Part shown: positions 1-5,997 of the stretch, piece after piece
How positions within the stretch are numbered: the first letter of the stretch is position 1
Layout: each line of letters opens with the position of its first letter
From: CAYUCJ01 sp049282265
GTDB taxonomy: Bacteria; Desulfobacterota; DSM-4660; Desulfatiglandales; Desulfatiglandaceae
DNA length: 6,145 nt
Reading direction: 5' to 3'
Assembly (NCBI GenBank): GCA_049282265.1
Contig: JBAPTR010000181.1
Coordinates: forward strand, 1 to 6,145
The notes under the pieces: model-generated
What the model was told of the DNA's origin: nothing
Database searches by the model: none
The model's input: only the letters and a program-made list of their open reading frames with translations
Program-made: the position numbers and the translations under genes

Positions 1-173
1 GCTTAGAAAGACATAACACTTGTACGCTATTTTCCTGATTAGTTCACCGCCGTACAGGCGGCTTAGAAATGAATGTCAACACGACACCCCCTGCTATATC
101 TGTTCACCGCCGTACAGGCGGCTTAGAAACTAACGCTTCGTTCGCTCATGAGCGTATGGGAGTTCACCGCCGT
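1..173 (+). CRISPR. Type I-F CRISPR array, trailer (leader-distal) end
   Basis: Two complete identical 28-nt repeats lie at 42-69 and 102-129. The last 9 nt of another repeat are at 1-9 and the first 12 nt of a degenerate one at 162-173. Each begins GTTCACCGCCGT, and the complete ones end GGCGGCTTAGAAA. Three spacers of exactly 32 nt lie at 10-41, 70-101 and 130-161. Repeat length, spacer length, the CCGCC-GTACA-GGCGG stem-loop and the CTTAGAAA tail match the type I-F (Cas6f/Csy4) repeat family, with a C-G pair where the common version has T-A. By analogy with Cas6f, cleavage after the stem would leave CUUAGAAA as the 5' handle of each crRNA. The array would be read on the plus strand, so the leader and probably the cas genes lie off the left edge. 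Spacer targets cannot be judged from the window. Confidence 0.96.
162..173 (+). repeat. Truncated terminal CRISPR repeat
   Basis: After the last 32-nt spacer the sequence matches the repeat perfectly for 12 nt (GTTCACCGCCGT) and then diverges completely. It keeps the 5' arm of the Cas6f hairpin but has lost the loop, the 3' arm and the 8-nt handle. Degenerate last repeats are common at the leader-distal end of arrays, which supports the assigned orientation. Without the 3' arm, Cas6f should not cleave here in the normal way, so the last crRNA would have an irregular 3' end. Confidence 0.85.
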
Positions 174-367
174 CTCCATACTTCTTCGCCCCTTGGGTTA
201 CATGGGAAAATATGACGTAACTCACTTATTTTTTTGGAAAAGATTCAAGAGCAGGAGTGACACCGACCCAAATCTCAACTTGGATGTCAGGGGAAGGAAT
301 GTTAGCTCCGAAAGGCAAGAGATGTCAAGCCTCCTTTGGGATTAATTTTGGATTTCTTCTTGTTTTA

Positions 368-397
368 TTGACACGCTCATTTTATTTATCCTATATT
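368..397 (+). promoter_or_regulatory. Probable sigma70-type promoter driving radA
   Basis: A perfect -35 box TTGACA (368-373) is followed, after 18 nt, by TATATT (392-397), a 5-of-6 match to TATAAT, in an AT-rich stretch. Transcription would start near 404, leaving a leader of about 100 nt before the radA start codon. No other comparable promoter is visible upstream of radA. The site sits at the left edge of the beta-barrel gene remnant, so its -10 region lies within former coding sequence. Chance occurrence in AT-rich DNA is possible. Confidence 0.5.
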
Positions 398-493
398 ACT
401 TTCAACCATCCGGACCGATCCACAGAAGAATATGGTGGATCAATTGACCAGAACAACCGGATTCTGTCCCTTTCCGTGAACTACAGCTTCTGA
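380..493 (+). pseudogene. 3' remnant of an outer-membrane beta-barrel protein gene
   Basis: The frame ending at the TGA at 491-493 reads about 38 residues starting FYLSYITFNHPDRST and ending NRILSLSVNYSF. This looks like the last strands of an outer-membrane beta-barrel: alternating polar and hydrophobic residues, a short turn rich in D/S/E/G, and a C-terminal phenylalanine of the kind recognised by the BAM complex. From memory it most resembles the C-terminus of barrels encoded in exopolysaccharide loci of deltaproteobacteria. Upstream the same frame is stop-free back to an ATG at 257, but residues 1-40 do not look like barrel sequence and no signal peptide exists. I read this as a decapitated gene whose 5' part has been replaced by the CRISPR trailer region. 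The alternative, an expressed 78-residue protein from 257, is less likely. Its stop lies 14 nt before radA. Confidence 0.45.
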
Positions 494-507
494 CCCCAAA
501 GGAGCAA

Positions 508-1866
508 ATGGCCAAACAGAAGAAAAGCGTTTTTGTGTGCCAGGGCTGTGGATACCAGGCGCCCAAGTGGCTGGGCAGATGTCCCGACTGCAATGAATGG
601 AACACCCTCGTGGAAGAGTTTGCATCGACGAGGACCGAGAGGAAACGGGGTTCAGGGGGAAGTCCGCCCGCGGCGATCCCGGGCATATCCCTTGACAGGG
701 AGCAGAGGCTCAAGACGGGTCTGGGTGAGTTCGACCGCACCCTGGGCGGTGGGCTGGTCCCCGGGTCCCTGGTCCTCATCGGCGGCGATCCCGGCATCGG
801 AAAGTCCACCCTGGTGCTGCAGGCCATGGACCGCCTCGCGTCGCAGGGTCTTGACGCCCTCTATCTCTCGGGAGAGGAATCCCCCCAGCAGATCAGGCTC
901 CGGGCCGAACGGCTCTCCGCCCGGTCGGAGAACCTTTACGTCATGGCGGAAACCTGTCTGGAAGATGTCCTCGAGGCCGTGGAACGTATGAAACCCCGCG
1001 TCCTGGCCGTGGACTCCATTCAGACGGTCTACACCGAGGCCATGGCATCCGCCCCGGGGAGCGTGGGCCAGGTCCGCGAAGTGGCCTCTCGTCTCATGGG
1101 TGTGGCCAAAACGACCGGACTGGCCATCTTCCTGGTGGGACACGTGACCAAAGACGGGTCCATTGCCGGCCCCAGGGTCCTGGAACACCTGGTGGATACG
1201 GTGCTCTACTTTGAGGGAGACCGGGGGCACCTCTTCCGCATTCTCAGGGCCGTCAAGAACCGGTTCGGCTCCACCAATGAAATCGGCGTCTTTGAAATGA
1301 AGGAAACGGGCCTCGAGGAGGTGGCCAACCCCTCCCGTATCTTTCTGGAAGAACGGCCGGAAGGGGTTTCGGGCTCTGTTGTGATCCCCTGTCTGGAAGG
1401 CACCAGGCCCCTCCTGGTGGAGATCCAGGCCCTGGTGACATCGAGCCCGCTGGGCATGCCCAGACGGACGGCCGTTGGCGTGGACCACAACCGCATCGCA
1501 CTCCTGGTGGCGGTGCTCGCGAAGCGAATGGGAATGGAACTGGGGGACCAGGACATCTTCGTGAATGTGGCGGGCGGCCTCAGAGTGGAAGAGCCTGCGG
1601 CCGACCTTGGCGTCATCTCGGCCATGATGTCCAGCTTCCTGGACCGTCCGGTCCCAAGGGACGTGGTCCTGTTCGGAGAGGTGGGTCTTGCGGGGGAAAT
1701 CCGTGGGGTGGGCCAGCCGGAGTTGCGCATGAAAGAGGCCCGCAAACTTGGATTCTCCCATTGCATCTTGTCTGAAAGCAACCTGGAAGCCACCAGGATA
1801 CCGGCAGGAATGAAGGCCACAGGGGTCGCATCTATTCAGGGGCTGTTCGAGACCCTCTTCAGGTAA
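508..1866 (+). CDS. radA: DNA repair/recombination protein RadA
   Basis: RadA (also called Sms) is a RecA-related ATPase that drives branch migration during homologous recombination and DNA repair in the cytoplasm. The 452-residue product has full family length and all expected parts. An N-terminal zinc finger carries C11, C14, C25 and C28 (CxxC-x10-CxxC). A RecA-like core has Walker A GGDPGIGKST at 92-101 and Walker B VLAVDS at 165-170. The RadA signature KNRFG is at 250-254. A C-terminal Lon-protease-like domain spans about 290-452. The ATG at 508 is preceded by AAAGGAG (498-504) with a short 3-nt gap and puts the zinc finger at the normal distance from the N-terminus. The gene is probably transcribed from the promoter at 368-397. 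It ends one base before the stop codon of a convergent nitroreductase gene, with no intergenic terminator. Confidence 0.97.
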   Translation: MAKQKKSVFVCQGCGYQAPKWLGRCPDCNEWNTLVEEFASTRTERKRGSGGSPPAAIPGISLDREQRLKTGLGEFDRTLGGGLVPGSLVLIGGDPGIGKSTLVLQAMDRLASQGLDALYLSGEESPQQIRLRAERLSARSENLYVMAETCLEDVLEAVERMKPRVLAVDSIQTVYTEAMASAPGSVGQVREVASRLMGVAKTTGLAIFLVGHVTKDGSIAGPRVLEHLVDTVLYFEGDRGHLFRILRAVKNRFGSTNEIGVFEMKETGLEEVANPSRIFLEERPEGVSGSVVIPCLEGTRPLLVEIQALVTSSPLGMPRRTAVGVDHNRIALLVAVLAKRMGMELGDQDIFVNVAGGLRVEEPAADLGVISAMMSSFLDRPVPRDVVLFGEVGLAGEIRGVGQPELRMKEARKLGFSHCILSESNLEATRIPAGMKATGVASIQGLFETLFR

Positions 1867-1867
1867 T

Positions 1868-2518
1868 CTACTCTCTCCACCTTACCACATCTTCCAGGGG
1901 CGCTCTTTCCGACCGGGAGCGGTTTATGGGTGCTTCCGGGTCTCTGTATCCCACGGCCACGCCGATCACCACCTCTTTTGCTTCCGGGATGCTCAGGACC
2001 TCTCTGATATCATCACCAAAGGCGGTGATCAGCCCGATGGGGCAGGTGCCTAATTTGAGGGCATGGGCGGCAAGGACCAGGTATCCCAGGACGACCCCGA
2101 TATCGGTCAGGCGGGCCTCTGAAAACACGGAATCCAGGGTGATGATGATGGTGGTGGGGGCTCCGTAGAAATTGCAGCTCCCTTCATTCACAAAGTCCTG
2201 AAACCCGGGGGACTCAGGAAGATTCGGGAGCATGACGTTCAGCAGGCCCCGTTGTCTTTCCCTGAAGTGTTCCGGGAGCGGTTTTTTTGCCCCCGGGCCG
2301 CATGAGATATTTCGCTCTCTCATCCGCTTGACGAGGAGGCGGCTGAGGCGTTCCTTCTCTTCCCCGGAGACTACGGTAAACTCCCACGGCTGGAGATTGA
2401 TGGCAGAAGGGGCCTGGGTCGCCAGCCGCAAGAGCCTTTCAAGGGTCTCTCTTTCCACCGGCTTCTTCAGAAAGCCCCGCGTACTTCGTCTCTCTTTAAT
2501 TGCGCTTATTAGATCCAT
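1868..2518 (-). CDS. Nitroreductase-family FMN oxidoreductase
   Basis: This is a 216-residue protein of the FMN-dependent nitroreductase superfamily, cytoplasmic enzymes that normally work as homodimers using NAD(P)H. The N-terminal RRSTRGF (10-16) matches the usual RRSxRxF flavin-phosphate-binding motif. APSAINLQPWEF (36-47) is the conserved APSAxNxQPW segment. DIGVVLGYLVLAAHALKLGT (139-158) is the typical helix before the second half, and VAVGYRDPEAP (187-197) is the usual C-terminal GYxDPxAP motif. The substrate cannot be told from the sequence. I chose the ATG at 2516-2518 because MDLISAIKERRS is the standard family N-terminus and GGGA lies 7 nt upstream. In-frame alternatives are ATG at 2524 and TTG at 2539, which would add 2 or 7 residues. 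The gene is convergent with radA and lies downstream of the AbfD-like gene, separated by a REP-like pair. Confidence 0.9.
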   Translation of the reverse strand: MDLISAIKERRSTRGFLKKPVERETLERLLRLATQAPSAINLQPWEFTVVSGEEKERLSRLLVKRMRERNISCGPGAKKPLPEHFRERQRGLLNVMLPNLPESPGFQDFVNEGSCNFYGAPTTIIITLDSVFSEARLTDIGVVLGYLVLAAHALKLGTCPIGLITAFGDDIREVLSIPEAKEVVIGVAVGYRDPEAPINRSRSERAPLEDVVRWRE

Positions 2519-2630
2519 CGTCATATCCCAGAAAATCAAATGGAAGCACTACTCCTTTGTTCATGTTTGGAAACTCAGCAGTGCCCAAAATGTGTTTGTG
2601 GATGCGCACGGCCAATAGGACCGCGTCTCC

Positions 2631-2704
2631 GATAGGAGCGACCTCCAGGTTGAGCATGTGCCGGCTATTGCAAGGCCTGATCGCAACCAGGAGGTTGCTC
2701 CTAC
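2631..2704. repeat. Inverted pair of REP-like palindromes (BIME-like)
   Basis: Two copies of a ~24-nt motif face each other: 2631-2655 on the plus strand and 2681-2704 on the minus strand. Both share TAGGAGC-n-ACCTCC-n-GGTTG, 18 of 20 positions identical. The right copy folds into a perfect GCAACC-AGGA-GGTTGC hairpin (2683-2698). The left copy has a shorter stem centred on ACCTCCAGGT (2641-2650). The 25-nt spacer between them is unlike either. Size, internal dyad, head-to-head pairing and position just beyond the stop of the AbfD-like gene fit repetitive extragenic palindromes, which are mobilised by RAYT/TnpA-REP transposases. Only one pair is in the window, so repetition genome-wide is an inference. 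It could affect mRNA stability between the two flanking minus-strand genes. Confidence 0.6.
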
Positions 2705-2724
2705 CTTCGCAAAATTCTTGCCCG

Positions 2725-4185
2725 TTATTTCTTTTCCTTGAGGTTCAGGGTGCTCCTGACCAACTCTTTTTCGTGATCATAGTTGATGACCCGCTGGAGC
2801 ATGATCTTCTGGGCCATGACCGGTCCGGCTCCGTGCCAGGTGGCCACCCCGTGCTGCCCGGCCGTCCAGTTCTGGAGGAGCTTGTGGACCTTCATGATGT
2901 TTTCGGTCGGCTCATCGGAGCCGAAGCTGTAGAATTCCTCCACGTAGTTCTTGACTTCAGGGTTCTTGAGCTCTTTCAGTGAAGGCATGGTCACCACAAG
3001 ACCCCCTCCGATATCCCCTGCCAGGGCCATGAGGCGCCAGAAGGAATTGCAGATGTTCAGTTTTGATACATTGCCCATGAGTTCATCAGGGAGGAAAACC
3101 CCGGAACCTTCAGGCTCTTCGGCACCTTTGTTCGCCGCGGCCAGGCCGCACGCCCGACCTGTCTCCCTGAGTACCACCATCTCCATGAGCTGCTCGTTGA
3201 TATGGGTGGCCTTCTCAAGGCCCTTGTACTCCTGGACCAACTTGCAGGCCCCGATGACCTGGTTCATAAACCCAACCTTGCAGGTTCCCCCGCAGGTCAT
3301 GCGATGGGTCTTGGCAAAACGGGTCACCAGCTTGACGGAGTAGGGATACTCGCCGCAATGAAAAACACGCACCCAGGGGACAAATACATCGTTAAAAATG
3401 ACCATGGCCGTCTCGCGCTGGCCAAATACCGGATTGCCCAATTCTTCCAGGTCATCGGCGAGGTCTCTCTCGGCAGAGTAAGGGGAATACTGGCAGACAT
3501 AGGTGATACCCTTGGCATCCGTGGGAATGGCAAATGCCACAGCGTAATCCTCTTCTCCCTCAAAGTGCGCAGCCTGCGGCAGGACAGCCAGCTCATGGCT
3601 GGCATAGGCCCCGCTGATATTGATCTTGGCCCCCCTGACCACGATCCCGTCCTTGTTCTTATCTACAATTTTCAGTGAAAGGTAAGGGTCCGGCCAATCC
3701 AGGGTCTTCTTATTCCTGCTTCCCCTGGGCTCGGTCAGGGCGCCGGCCACGGCGAGGTCCTTCTTCTGGACCATCTTGAGATATTCCAGGAAACGCGGAT
3801 GGTATTCGGTGCCCAGGTCCCGGTCCATCTCCCAGGTGGTGCTTGCCAGGGAGTGAAAGGCATCGTATCCCACGCACCGATAGATACAGGTACCCAGCAT
3901 CTCTGCGGTAAAGGTCCCTGCCTCGGCCTTTTTCGCCAGATCTTCCCTGCTCGCGCTCACGTGGGTGTACCTATTTACCACGTCATCGATAAGGGGAGAG
4001 TAACACGTCATAATATCCTTGTACCGAGGGTCCAGTGCCCATTCGTAGCTTGCCTTGTTGGCCTCGATCACGGTCCGGGTATTCCGGTTTTCAAACAGGT
4101 TCTCCACGCGTTTGCCGTTCATGAAAACCCGCGGCTTCAACTGTTTCACGCTCTCTTCAAACTGCTCAGGTGTCATCAGGGCCAT
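2725..4185 (-). CDS. 4-hydroxybutyryl-CoA dehydratase / HpaB-family flavoprotein
   Basis: This 486-residue protein belongs to the family uniting 4-hydroxybutyryl-CoA dehydratase/vinylacetyl-CoA isomerase (AbfD) with HpaB-type flavin hydroxylases, which share an acyl-CoA dehydrogenase-like fold. AbfD (about 490 residues) uses FAD and an unusual [4Fe-4S] cluster held by three Cys and one His. Likely equivalents here are C100 and C104 in TCIYRCVGYDAF, H294, and C302 followed by K303 in THRMTCGGTCKVGF. Hydroxylase-only HpaB proteins lack the cluster, so dehydratase-type chemistry is favoured. Other family marks are VFVPWVRVFHCGE (267-279) and WHGAGPVMAQKI near the C-terminus. Several positions I recall as catalytic in clostridial AbfD differ, so the substrate may not be 4-hydroxybutyryl-CoA and I give no symbol. 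The start is secure: AAGGAGG (4198-4192) lies 6 nt upstream. The gene follows the LysM gene by 57 nt. No CoA-transferase or other pathway gene is in view. Confidence 0.85.
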   Translation of the reverse strand: MALMTPEQFEESVKQLKPRVFMNGKRVENLFENRNTRTVIEANKASYEWALDPRYKDIMTCYSPLIDDVVNRYTHVSASREDLAKKAEAGTFTAEMLGTCIYRCVGYDAFHSLASTTWEMDRDLGTEYHPRFLEYLKMVQKKDLAVAGALTEPRGSRNKKTLDWPDPYLSLKIVDKNKDGIVVRGAKINISGAYASHELAVLPQAAHFEGEEDYAVAFAIPTDAKGITYVCQYSPYSAERDLADDLEELGNPVFGQRETAMVIFNDVFVPWVRVFHCGEYPYSVKLVTRFAKTHRMTCGGTCKVGFMNQVIGACKLVQEYKGLEKATHINEQLMEMVVLRETGRACGLAAANKGAEEPEGSGVFLPDELMGNVSKLNICNSFWRLMALAGDIGGGLVVTMPSLKELKNPEVKNYVEEFYSFGSDEPTENIMKVHKLLQNWTAGQHGVATWHGAGPVMAQKIMLQRVINYDHEKELVRSTLNLKEKK

Positions 4186-4191
4186 ACTTTT

Positions 4192-4198
4192 CCTCCTT
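4192..4198 (-). promoter_or_regulatory. Strong ribosome binding site of the AbfD-like gene
   Basis: Read on the minus strand this is AAGGAGG, a near-perfect Shine-Dalgarno sequence 6 nt before the ATG at 4185-4183. It is the strongest such site in the window and fixes the start of the gene, suggesting high translation. Confidence 0.85.
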
Positions 4199-4242
4199 GA
4201 GTTGATGTATTCTTGGAAAATCCAATCTATGATGAAGATAAA

Positions 4243-5997
4243 CTACTCGGAAGCCCCAGGCACACCCGCGTGAAGGGCAAGGATTTCATACCCCTTTCGG
4301 GACAGGAATGAAACCATTTCCTTCGGCAGGGGAGTATCCGACGCCAGTATGGATTCCCCCTTTTCATCCTGGAATGAGACGCCCGAAAGAGTGATCCGGA
4401 TATTCCGGGCCGCATCCCTCCGGCTGGCGAGGAACACGTGAGGGCCTGATTTGTGGGGGATATCGAGGAAATCCAGCGTCTTGAGCAGCACTTTCTTGGG
4501 GGCTTCTTTTTTATTGAGCGACAGAATCTTGAATTGGTGTTCTCCAAGGAAAGTCAGGATCTTCGGTCCCAGCCCTGAAAAATCGATGATGCGATCCTGT
4601 CCATCGGAGGTCAGATAGAGATCCGCCTTGATCATCAGCTCTACGCCGGCCGATTTGCTCTCATAGACAGGGATAGCCTGGGACCTTGAAAACTTCCTCC
4701 CAAGGCGATTCAAGACCATTTCGACGAGTTTTTCCGGATTGTCCGGGGCGCGAATGGGGGATGGTTCCGACTGCTCTTCCCCTTTCATGCGCTCAACAGA
4801 GGGATAATCAATAACCTTGATCCCCAGTTTTTCCAGATAGTCCCGGATCATCCACGGGACAGAGGGGGTATTATCCTGCCTCAATGTGAGGACGACCGTT
4901 CCCGGTCTTTTGTCGTCAGGATCCCTGCGCATGGTGATGATCCAGTCGCCGGTCATCCGAAGCGGAATATCACCACCGATAGAAAGGGGCTCTCCCGGCC
5001 CATAGACCTTCACGAAATCACAGGCCTTGAAGATTTTGTTTAGGGCCGATCTGAGATCGTCTGCTTTCGTAAGGTGGACCACCTGGTATGTCCCCCAGCT
5101 CGACCGAATCAGGTCCACCACTTGGGAGGGAATTCCATTGTTCAGGTCCACGATAACCCGCCTGCCGGTGGACAGGTTGAGCAGGGGGAAGGATTCCGCC
5201 CTGAGATTAATCTGCCCGCCGGTACTCAGGGGAATAAAATGTTCCCCCGTTCCGATCCATTCCTGACCCATCTCTCTAAATATCCGGGCAAGATCCTGTC
5301 CAAGGGGGTTCGTCTTTTCCTTCGGGGCTGTTTTTTCCGCCTTCTGAAACCGTTCAGGAATGATGGGTTTCCGCACCATTTCAGGCGAATAGATAGGGAG
5401 CTTTATGTGTTGCCCCGGGAGGATGCGGTTGAGATCCCTGATATTCGGATTCAGCTTCCGCACAAGCGCCAGGTAATCACCGTAAAGCGCCTTGGGTGGC
5501 ACTGCGTAGCGCCCCGCGATGACCCGGGTAAGAGCGTCCCCAGCCTGAACCGTGTAGTTATCGATCTTCAGGTCTTTCAAGCCGGCCAGCGTGGTCATTT
5601 TTTCAACCACCGGTACCAGCCTTCCCATCCCTGAAATCGGTACAATCTTCAAGGGGATCAGGAGACGCTGCCCCGGTTGGATCAAGTCAAGGTTCCGCAG
5701 GGCGGGATTGAGTTCCTTGAGCACGGACAGGATTTCTCCCATTTTTCCCATCTTCAGGAGCCGCTTCTTTCTCATGATCTGCCACAGATGTTCGCCTTCC
5801 GCCACGACATAGGGGCTCGCGAGCACCTTTTTCCGGCCAACCTTATGGATCTCTCCCTCTTTGAGACCGGAGGTCTTGGTCAGGGTTATGTCGTAGGTTT
5901 TCTCACCTTCCGCCGCCATGGCCGGGGAAAACGCCCAAAAGGAGAAGAAAAACATGAACAGGATGAGCAGCGCTTTTCCGGGTGTGAGTTCTGGCAT
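4243..5997 (-). CDS. Secreted two-LysM protein with a four-fold repeated C-terminal module
   Basis: This 584-residue exported protein has a signal peptide: a hydrophobic stretch at about 9-24, then SPAMA with likely cleavage after A28. Two LysM domains follow, at about 63-116 (YVVAEGEHLWQIM ... LNPALRN ... IQPGQRLLIP) and 148-202 (YTVQAGDALTRVI ... LNPNIRD ... ILPGQHIKLP). LysM domains bind peptidoglycan N-acetylglucosamine, so the protein probably acts in the periplasm, attached to the wall. A Lys/Pro-rich linker leads to residues 233-575. I recognise no domain there, but they divide into four similar units of about 75-85 residues. No catalytic motif of an amidase, NlpC/P60 or M23 peptidase is visible, so a structural or scaffolding role is more likely than hydrolysis. 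The start ATG has GAGG (6006-6003) 5 nt upstream and gives a proper signal peptide. The AbfD-like gene lies 57 nt downstream; a functional link is not evident. Confidence 0.85.
   Translation of the reverse strand: MPELTPGKALLILFMFFFSFWAFSPAMAAEGEKTYDITLTKTSGLKEGEIHKVGRKKVLASPYVVAEGEHLWQIMRKKRLLKMGKMGEILSVLKELNPALRNLDLIQPGQRLLIPLKIVPISGMGRLVPVVEKMTTLAGLKDLKIDNYTVQAGDALTRVIAGRYAVPPKALYGDYLALVRKLNPNIRDLNRILPGQHIKLPIYSPEMVRKPIIPERFQKAEKTAPKEKTNPLGQDLARIFREMGQEWIGTGEHFIPLSTGGQINLRAESFPLLNLSTGRRVIVDLNNGIPSQVVDLIRSSWGTYQVVHLTKADDLRSALNKIFKACDFVKVYGPGEPLSIGGDIPLRMTGDWIITMRRDPDDKRPGTVVLTLRQDNTPSVPWMIRDYLEKLGIKVIDYPSVERMKGEEQSEPSPIRAPDNPEKLVEMVLNRLGRKFSRSQAIPVYESKSAGVELMIKADLYLTSDGQDRIIDFSGLGPKILTFLGEHQFKILSLNKKEAPKKVLLKTLDFLDIPHKSGPHVFLASRRDAARNIRITLSGVSFQDEKGESILASDTPLPKEMVSFLSRKGYEILALHAGVPGASE
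4273..5301 (-). repeat. Four tandem copies of an unrecognised ~80-residue protein module
   Basis: Within the LysM protein, residues 233-309, 313-398, 420-494 and 500-575 follow the same plan. Each has an amphipathic helix (ARIFREMG; LRSALNKIF; LVEMVLNRL; VLLKTLDFL), a variable loop, and a strand pair (INLRAESFPLL; IPLRMTGDWII; VELMIKADLYL; IRITLSGVSFQ). Then comes a strand (RVIVDL; TVVLTL; RIIDFS; SILASD), a Pro-capped helix (PSQVVDLI; PSVPWMI; PKILTFL; PKEMVSFL), and a closing strand (YQVVHL; IKVIDY; FKILSL; YEILAL). Sequence identity between units is low; the match is in pattern and spacing, judged by eye. Confidence 0.55.

Noticed and set aside
197..235. Possible terminator after the CRISPR array: GTTAC/GTAAC arms followed by a run of seven T
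   Set aside because: The stem is only 5 bp with a 15-nt loop and is separated from the T-run by several bases. It is too weak to call.
148..345. 65-codon plus-strand ORF beginning in the last CRISPR spacer
   Set aside because: It starts inside a spacer, runs through the truncated repeat, has no ribosome binding site, and encodes nothing resembling a known protein. It is open by chance.
1..507. CRISPR-associated transposon (Tn7-like, I-F3) end
   Set aside because: I-F repeats prompted a look for Tn7-type end repeats and for usual attachment genes. None of these is visible; radA is not a known attachment site as far as I recall.
652..1761. Long minus-strand ORF (369 codons) opposite radA
   Set aside because: It lies wholly antisense to a clear radA and is rich in His, Gly and Arg, as expected from reverse-reading GC-rich codons. 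It shows no family motifs.
3202..3678. Plus-strand ORFs opposite the AbfD-like gene
   Set aside because: They are shadows of a well-supported minus-strand gene that has a strong ribosome binding site. Their translations lack recognisable motifs.
5074..5634. Plus-strand ORF of 186 codons opposite the LysM gene
   Set aside because: It is antisense to a gene with a signal peptide and two clear LysM domains. Its own composition is Arg/His/Pro-rich and uninformative.
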